From Verrucomicrobiota bacterium (lineage in GTDB: Bacteria; Verrucomicrobiota; Verrucomicrobiia; Limisphaerales; JACDHS01): DNA of 38,055 bases. Positions 33,123-38,055 of the stretch are shown one piece after another. The position numbers and the translations under genes are program-made. Under the pieces are notes generated by a model. That model was not told the DNA's origin, did no database searches, and saw only the letters and a program-made list of their open reading frames with translations. The number at the start of each line of letters is the position of its first letter. Position 1 is the first letter of the stretch. The stretch is taken from contig JACDHS010000040.1 of the NCBI GenBank assembly GCA_013820875.1, forward strand, positions 1 through 38,055. Direction: 5' to 3'.

Positions 33123-34748
33123 ATGCCGGAACCGAAAAAGCTCACTACAGTCGAATGGTTGATCATCTTCGTCGCGATCATCGGGTTTGCTTTCGACATT
33201 TATGAATTGCTGATGCTCCCGTTAATTGTTGGTCCGGCATTGCAGGAACTGCTGGGCGTAGCACCGGGGTCGGAGCTTTTTCAGGTCTGGGTGGCACGCC
33301 TTTTTTATATACCAGCTTTGGCGGGTGGTGTTTTCGGATTGCTCGGTGGTTACCTGGCCGATCGTCTCGGGCGACGCCGTGTCCTGACATGGAGCATTTT
33401 GCTTTATGCGTTCGCCGCATTTGCCGCCGGTTTTTCCACGTCGGTCGAGATGCTTCTGTTCTTTCGTTGCCTGGTTTTCATCGGGGTCTGCGTGGAGTTT
33501 GTGGCCGCGGTGGCATGGTTGGCTGAGCTCTTTCCGAATCACCAGCAGCGGGAAAGAATTCTTGGGACGACCCAGGCATTTTCGTCGATTGGCGGTCTGC
33601 TCGTTGCGGTAGCGAACGGATTGCTCATCAAGTATGCGATGGATCTACCGGCGATCAGCGTGCCTGACTGGTTACGTTTTGGAGAGATCAAGGATACGCA
33701 AGCTCCGTGGCGCTACACCTTGATGTCCGGCGTTATTCCAGCCATTCCGCTGATCATCATTCGTCCTTTTCTGCCGGAATCTCCGGCCTGGGCCGAGAAG
33801 AAAGCCAAGGGCACTCTGCGCCGTCCGAGTCTTGCCGAATTGTTTCGCCCTGAGTTGCGACGCGCCACCCTGGTGACAACCCTGATGTTTGCCTGCTCGT
33901 ATGGCGCTGCCTTTGGAGCGATTCAACATATCCCGCGGATGATCCCGGGTTTGCCGGAAGTAAAGGCGCGGGCGAAAGCTGCGGTTGATGCGGCAACTGA
34001 AGGTGTTCCGGAAGGCGAGCGCGCACAAATCGCGAGACAGGTGACAGGCAGAACGAACCAGGCCGTTGCGGCGAATGTGACGAAAATACAGGAATTGGGA
34101 GGATTGTACGGACGCGCCTTAATGGCATCGCTCGTCGTGGTGTTCCTCGCTTCCGGGCGTATTCGATGGCAGGTTCTGGTGGCCTGGAGTTGGCTGGTGG
34201 CATGGCTTGTGATGGAGATTCTCGCCAAGACCGAGAGCACCATTTTCGATCATGTGAAACGTGGAGGCATTGGAATGGTGATTGGCCTTGTTGCGGGTGG
34301 GTTCGCATGGCTGATGATCGGCCAATTGCGAAAAGTGATGAAAGCAGGCGCGCGAAGTGCGATTCGCCTTTGCCAGATTCCGGGGCTTATCGTTATGCCT
34401 GTTGTTTTTGGCTACTGCGCTGTGACGAGCCTTGATTTGTTGTATGTCGGAATCTTTGTTGCTGGATTACTGACCGTAGCCCAATTCAGTTTTTGGGGAA
34501 ATTATCTGCCGAAGGTTTATCCGGTTCATCTTCGCGGCACAGGAGAAAGTTTTGCGGCGAACATTGGTGGCCGGTTGATTGGAACTTCTTTTGCGTGGGT
34601 AACAGTAACGCTGGCAACCACCACGGACGTTGCCTATGCCCCAACCAAACTTGCCTACACTGCCGCAGCCGTTGGTTTTGGCGTCTATTTGGTGGGATTC
34701 ATCGCGTCATTCTGGTTGCCGGAACCGAAGGAAGAATTGCCGGATTGA
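33123..34748 (+). CDS. MFS transporter with large TM7-TM8 loop
   Basis: A 541-residue major facilitator, inner membrane, with about 12 hydrophobic segments. The ATG at 33123 starts MPEPKKLTTVEWLIIFVAIIGFAFDIYELLMLPL, typical of the sugar/acid porter N-terminus. The MFS motif A is GYLADRLGRRRVL (about residues 80-92), and the family end LPESPAW precedes a large central loop. A second signature, YLPKVYPVHLRGTGESFAANIGG, is typical of the aromatic-acid/sialic-acid type porters. Between TM7 and TM8 a hydrophilic segment of about 70 residues (AKAAVDAATEGVPEGERAQIARQVTGRTNQAVAANV) is inserted; in MFS topology this side faces the periplasm. Substrate unknown. It stands alone between the two prepilin genes. 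Confidence 0.9.
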   Translation: MPEPKKLTTVEWLIIFVAIIGFAFDIYELLMLPLIVGPALQELLGVAPGSELFQVWVARLFYIPALAGGVFGLLGGYLADRLGRRRVLTWSILLYAFAAFAAGFSTSVEMLLFFRCLVFIGVCVEFVAAVAWLAELFPNHQQRERILGTTQAFSSIGGLLVAVANGLLIKYAMDLPAISVPDWLRFGEIKDTQAPWRYTLMSGVIPAIPLIIIRPFLPESPAWAEKKAKGTLRRPSLAELFRPELRRATLVTTLMFACSYGAAFGAIQHIPRMIPGLPEVKARAKAAVDAATEGVPEGERAQIARQVTGRTNQAVAANVTKIQELGGLYGRALMASLVVVFLASGRIRWQVLVAWSWLVAWLVMEILAKTESTIFDHVKRGGIGMVIGLVAGGFAWLMIGQLRKVMKAGARSAIRLCQIPGLIVMPVVFGYCAVTSLDLLYVGIFVAGLLTVAQFSFWGNYLPKVYPVHLRGTGESFAANIGGRLIGTSFAWVTVTLATTTDVAYAPTKLAYTAAAVGFGVYLVGFIASFWLPEPKEELPD

Positions 34749-34870
34749 TTCAACGGCAGAGGGACCGTCCCCGCCGATGTAACCATTCAACAGTGCAACG
34801 AGTTACTCTCCCAGGAATTCGTGTCAATTCCTGCAATTCGTGTCTATAGTTCCATAGCTATCCAGTAGGA

Positions 34871-35479
34871 ATGGACTTAACCTCTAAAAATCGCCGCCGC
34901 GGCTTTTCGTTGATCGAACTGATGATCACGATGGCGCTCATATTGATCATGGCTGCGATGCTGGCGGGGCGGGGGAGCGGTTCACGCCAGAATCGCGATC
35001 TCGCCAAATGCGAAAAAAACCTGCAAAGCATCTTTACCGCACTGACCATCTATTCCTCCGACAATGCCGGGCGTTACCCTTTCGTCTCCAACGCAAAAAC
35101 TTCCGAGGAACCGCTCAGCCTTTTGGTGCCACGCAGCACCACTGTTACCGAGATGTTCATTTGTCCCGGCACCAAAGATTCCCGGTTGCCGGAAGCGGAA
35201 CCATTTGCGAAACGCCGCATCAGCTACGCCTATTACATGGGTTGGAACAAAAACGCGCCGGACCTCGCGCCGCTGGTTTCGGATCGACAGGTCAATCCCC
35301 AGCCGAAACGAGTCGGTGACAAATTGTTTTCCGGCGATGGCAAAGATCCCGGTGGCAACCACCATAAATACGGTGGCAACGTGTTGTTCAATTCGGGCGA
35401 AATCCAAACCAGCGGAACCAACGTGACAATTGATTTGTTGTTTCCGACGAATGTAGTTTTTCTGAATCCGAAATCCTAA
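34871..35479 (+). CDS. Prepilin-type (GspG-like) protein, 202 aa
   Basis: A second pseudopilin-like protein. The processing site is RRRG|FSLIELMITMALILIMAAML, with cleavage after Gly11 and Glu16 at +5. The stem helix continues to about residue 60, then a globular domain with DNAGRYPFV, a C-terminal NHHKYGGNVLFNSGEI motif and a final strand pair. The pattern of short Cys-less strands and the NHxxxGGNVLF motif is a variant of the H-x-x-DG region, with Asn in place of Asp-Gly. It is followed after nine bases by the propeller protein gene, so the two form a likely operon. No cognate secretion ATPase or outer-membrane secretin is in the window. Confidence 0.88.
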   Translation: MDLTSKNRRRGFSLIELMITMALILIMAAMLAGRGSGSRQNRDLAKCEKNLQSIFTALTIYSSDNAGRYPFVSNAKTSEEPLSLLVPRSTTVTEMFICPGTKDSRLPEAEPFAKRRISYAYYMGWNKNAPDLAPLVSDRQVNPQPKRVGDKLFSGDGKDPGGNHHKYGGNVLFNSGEIQTSGTNVTIDLLFPTNVVFLNPKS

Positions 35480-35488
35480 ACAACCATT

Positions 35489-37642
35489 ATGGAAGTCAAA
35501 GTCCTCTGCGGGTGCGGTGCGAAATTCGCGTTCGATGTCGAACCGGTAAATGGCCAGATGCCGGTGGCTATCTATTGTCCGAAATGTTCGGCCGACGTCA
35601 CTGCTTTTGCCAATCAAATCATTTCTGAAAAGCTTGGCGCCCCTGCGTCCGCCCAGGTTCCACGGGCCGTTCCCGTGGCGGTCATTCCCGAAGCGAAGCC
35701 GCGCCTGAAAGCTTCCGGCGCCGACGCAGTTTCTGCTGCGACTCCGGCCCAACCAGTCGGCGCTGAGGCGAATCCTGCTGCCAGCGTTTGCAATCGACAC
35801 ACGCGAAGCGCTGCCGCGGCCAACTGTTTTGTCTGCCAGAAACCGATCTGCTTGGAGTGCATGGGACAATTCGGTTACCTCTGCTCGATCAACTGCAAGT
35901 ACCAGGCGGAACAACGCGGGATACGGATCCCCCAATATCAATTCCAGAAAACCGTGGTGGCAAATCGATGGTGGCAAAAAGTCGGTCAAATCAGCGCGGT
36001 GATTGCCTTGCTGGTCGTCCTCCTGATTTCCGGATTCATCTGGTATCTCTACTCGGGTTCCCAGCCTAAAGGATTCTATTCCCTGAAATTCTCCGAAAAC
36101 AAAGCGCCGCTCCATGCGGAGTTCCTGGGTAAAAACGAACTGCTCCTGTTGTTCCCGGAGAAACTGGTGGTGCATGACATCAAAGGCAAAAAAGATGTCT
36201 GGACAGCTTCCTTCACGGAGAAGGCGGATACTTCGAATGAAGAGGACGAGCCTTCCGTGGGAACTTTCCGGCGGCCACGCTTCACCCGTTGGGGTGTTGA
36301 GCCGAAACTTTATTTGACGAAAAATCTCGCCTGGATCGCTCTCCCCAAACAAGTGCTTTCTTTTGACATCAGGACCGGCGCCAAAACACAGACGATTGAT
36401 CTTCCGGGAGAAATGGCAAGTTTCAGAGCGACTGAAGAAGCTTTATTTATCACCTCCTATTCCGGGCCGCGGAAATCAGCGATGACCCGGATCGATCTCG
36501 CCTCCGGAACCGCAAAAACCCAGGAGACCGTTCCCACCCCGGTGGAACGCCAAATGTTTGCCGAGGAATTCCCCGCAGGCGTTTTGCCGACTGCCGCTTT
36601 CCTGCTGGAATCCTCACTCGCATCGGACGACGAAAAGAAGCGGGCATTGAAAACAGTTTACAGCAAATTCATTTCTGCCGGCGTCAATGCCATTGAGATG
36701 CAGGTGCGAATGGTGGAACCAAAACTGGTTTATGTCGAAGCGATGAAAAAGGCTGGCCCCTCCGCCTTGAACGCCACCACATCCGCTTCCACCAGCGCCG
36801 GGTTGGTGGCCGAAGAGATTTTCAATGACCTCAAGCGCAGCAAAACCGGCGGGGTGAAACAGGTGGATGAAAGTGTTTACCGCGTGACGTTGCGACGTCT
36901 GTTACAAGAAGCGGAGCCTTGGTCAGGCGAAGTCACCGGCCCTCCCGCAGTATTTGCGTTGAAAACCGTGGATGTGTTGGTCGGCGGAAAGATGGCCTAC
37001 GTCTTCGACAAGCAGAACAAAAAGTTGTTTGAAGCCAAACTGACGTTTCCCGTCGCCGATTGGTTGATGTTTTCCGCCGGTGAATCGCCCTTCCTGGAAT
37101 TGGACAAGACACTTTATTTCTTTGACCAGGGAATTCTAACCGCGTTCGAGTTGCCGACCGGGACTGTTCGCTGGCGTTTGCCGAGCGTCGGCATCACAAA
37201 AATTCAGTCCGACGGCAAAGGTCATCTTTACGTCAATTCCACCACTGCATCACCCGAAGACATTCAATATTCCGAGCAGGTCAAGATTCGGGATGTCATC
37301 AGCCCGGTTCTGCTGAAGGTTGAGGCGAAAAGCGGCAAAACCTTGTGGCGCAGTTCCAACCTCATGGATTGCGAGCTCTCCGGGAAATATGTCTATGCCA
37401 TGAACCTGCAAATTGGGGGTGGCATTGGCCTGGCCCAGGGCTTGAGCGACGCGCTCGGTTCCTACTCGCCGTCATCACCTGGTGCGGAGCATTTCCGCAT
37501 TTTCCGAGTGGATCCCGGCACCGGAAAACGGACCTGGCAATATTACCACAACTCTACGCCCTACGAGATCGACTTCGAAGCCAACCGCATCCTGCTCCGC
37601 CTCGAAAACGAGGTGCGAATCTTGAAATACATGACGTTTTGA
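35489..37642 (+). CDS. Zinc-binding, membrane-anchored beta-propeller protein
   Basis: A 717-residue protein with three parts. Residues 1-40 hold a small zinc-ribbon-like unit (Cys7, Cys9, Cys30, Cys33). Residues 101-136 hold a B-box-like Cys/His cluster (Cys101, His104, Cys113, Cys116, Cys121, Cys124, Cys132, Cys136). A transmembrane helix at about 168-188 (ISAVIALLVVLLISGFIWYLY) follows, so both zinc units are cytoplasmic. The C-terminal domain (about 195-717) is a PQQ-like beta-propeller outside the membrane, with repeating blade strands such as KLVVHDIKGKKDVWTASF, LTAFELPTGTVRWRLP and LKVEAKSGKTLWRSS. Such architecture suggests sensing or scaffolding across the membrane. No catalytic residues are obvious. 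It is probably co-transcribed with the pseudopilin gene. Confidence 0.85.
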   Translation: MEVKVLCGCGAKFAFDVEPVNGQMPVAIYCPKCSADVTAFANQIISEKLGAPASAQVPRAVPVAVIPEAKPRLKASGADAVSAATPAQPVGAEANPAASVCNRHTRSAAAANCFVCQKPICLECMGQFGYLCSINCKYQAEQRGIRIPQYQFQKTVVANRWWQKVGQISAVIALLVVLLISGFIWYLYSGSQPKGFYSLKFSENKAPLHAEFLGKNELLLLFPEKLVVHDIKGKKDVWTASFTEKADTSNEEDEPSVGTFRRPRFTRWGVEPKLYLTKNLAWIALPKQVLSFDIRTGAKTQTIDLPGEMASFRATEEALFITSYSGPRKSAMTRIDLASGTAKTQETVPTPVERQMFAEEFPAGVLPTAAFLLESSLASDDEKKRALKTVYSKFISAGVNAIEMQVRMVEPKLVYVEAMKKAGPSALNATTSASTSAGLVAEEIFNDLKRSKTGGVKQVDESVYRVTLRRLLQEAEPWSGEVTGPPAVFALKTVDVLVGGKMAYVFDKQNKKLFEAKLTFPVADWLMFSAGESPFLELDKTLYFFDQGILTAFELPTGTVRWRLPSVGITKIQSDGKGHLYVNSTTASPEDIQYSEQVKIRDVISPVLLKVEAKSGKTLWRSSNLMDCELSGKYVYAMNLQIGGGIGLAQGLSDALGSYSPSSPGAEHFRIFRVDPGTGKRTWQYYHNSTPYEIDFEANRILLRLENEVRILKYMTF

Positions 37643-37787
37643 TCACCCGCAGGGGTGGGGGCAGTTATCCCCACAAAAGGATTGGAATATCACTGAGACA
37701 ACAATGCGGATTGAGCTCCGTTGGAAATTCTCCGCGCCCCAATGGGGAGCGATATTCGAAGCAAAAACCTGGTTTTGGGCGCAAAAT
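37643..37787. other. Spacer after the propeller gene
   Basis: No gene. The stretch from the propeller stop codon to the repeat array contains no hairpin with a T-run that I can see. A minus-strand frame (37665-38045) starts inside the repeat array and ends here; it is judged a by-product of the repeat. Confidence 0.4.
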
Positions 37788-38055
37788 GACAAAAAAAGGG
37801 ATTTTTGACACCCAACACACCTTGCTGAAGGTCAAAAAAGGCTTTTTGCGACCCCCGCAAGGTTTGCGAACAGTCAAAAAAGGGATTTTGGGGAGTGCGC
37901 AAAGCTTGCGGACAGTCAAAAAACCCTTTTTCGACACCCAACAAAGCTTGCGGAGTGTCAAAAAAGGCTTTTTGCGACCCTCGCAAGGTTTGCGGACAGT
38001 CAAAAAAGGGATTTTGAGGAGTGCGCAAAGCTTGCTGACAGTCAAAAAACCCTTT
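37788..38055. repeat. 42-bp tandem array with 126-bp higher-order period
   Basis: Units begin at GTCAAAAAA at 37831, 37873, 37915, 37957, 37999 and 38041, exactly 42 bases apart; a diverged 43-base unit begins at 37788. Three unit types (A: GGCTTTTTGCG; B: GGGATTTTG; C: CCCTTTTT) repeat in order A-B-C-A-B-C, so the higher-order period is 126. The two A copies differ at two bases and the two B copies at two. Each unit has an A6-N3-T-tract dyad and a GCAA-N3-TTGC dyad. The array is cut by the window edge. Minus-strand frames remain open because 42 is divisible by three. Confidence 0.95.

Noticed and set aside
34982-36352. Minus-strand open frame of 456 codons
   Set aside because: It overlaps two well-supported plus-strand genes (pseudopilin and propeller) and is explained by their codon composition. 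It has a biased Arg/Phe-rich content and no recognisable domain.
37788-38055. CRISPR array
   Set aside because: The apparent spacers are about 17 bases and recur every third unit, and the repeat has no associated cas gene; it is a tandem repeat.

Overview
The window looks like chromosomal DNA of a soil or freshwater Verrucomicrobiota bacterium, most like the Pedosphaera/Limisphaerales group. This rests on family content, not on a marker gene. It has two prepilin-type N-terminal methylation proteins of the kind expanded in Verrucomicrobiota and Planctomycetota, one with an H-x-x-DG C-terminal signature. It also has DUF1080 and DUF6600 proteins, a huge secreted GHL10-type glycosidase-like protein with golvesin-like and fibronectin modules, a neutral ceramidase homologue, and intergenic spaces full of short palindromes and tandem repeats. 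No rRNA, complete tRNA, CRISPR array, integrase or transposase was found. Most conserved genes lack a clear Shine-Dalgarno sequence, while five less conserved or small genes carry strong ones.

Layout. 1-4600: a small cytosolic orphan, a membrane-anchored orphan, and an SLC13-type permease with RCK_C domains, preceded by an 8-bp microsatellite. 5206-10813: Tex RNA-binding protein, an acidic exported BON-like protein, QueA (queuosine synthesis) and a Tat-exported metallophosphoesterase. 10838-15786: two exported orphans (one a lamin-tail-domain protein), a small orphan, an L-lactate permease, and an exported endonuclease/exonuclease/phosphatase protein. 15849-20850: a cyanophycinase-like/beta-lactamase-like fusion, a small two-helix membrane protein, a Trp-rich DUF6600 protein and a macrodomain hydrolase. 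20902-28498: the 1326-residue GHL10 protein, the ceramidase homologue, a DUF1080 protein and an alpha/beta hydrolase. 28581-30693: 3-methyladenine DNA glycosylase with an upstream EIIA(Ntr)-like protein, a DUF2934-like small protein and an orphan. 30694-31417 is gene-free, with a long imperfect inverted repeat beside a 42-bp tandem repeat. 31418-37642: two lipoprotein- or membrane-linked pseudopilin pairs flanking an MFS transporter. The window ends inside another 42-bp tandem array with a 126-bp higher-order period.

How the genes work together. Most are single genes or pairs. The content fits a polymer-degrading heterotroph: secreted glycosidase-like, ceramidase-like, DUF1080 and phosphatase/phosphoesterase proteins, with permeases for small acids. 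The tightest functional hints are the pseudopilin/propeller pair (34871-37642), the lipoprotein/pseudopilin pair (31418-32631) and the EIIA/glycosylase pair (29774-28581). The most unusual sequence features are the terminal 42/126-bp array, the inverted-repeat island at 30.7-31.0 kb, and a palindrome core that supplies the stop codon of a small gene. All family assignments are from reading motifs; no database search was run.
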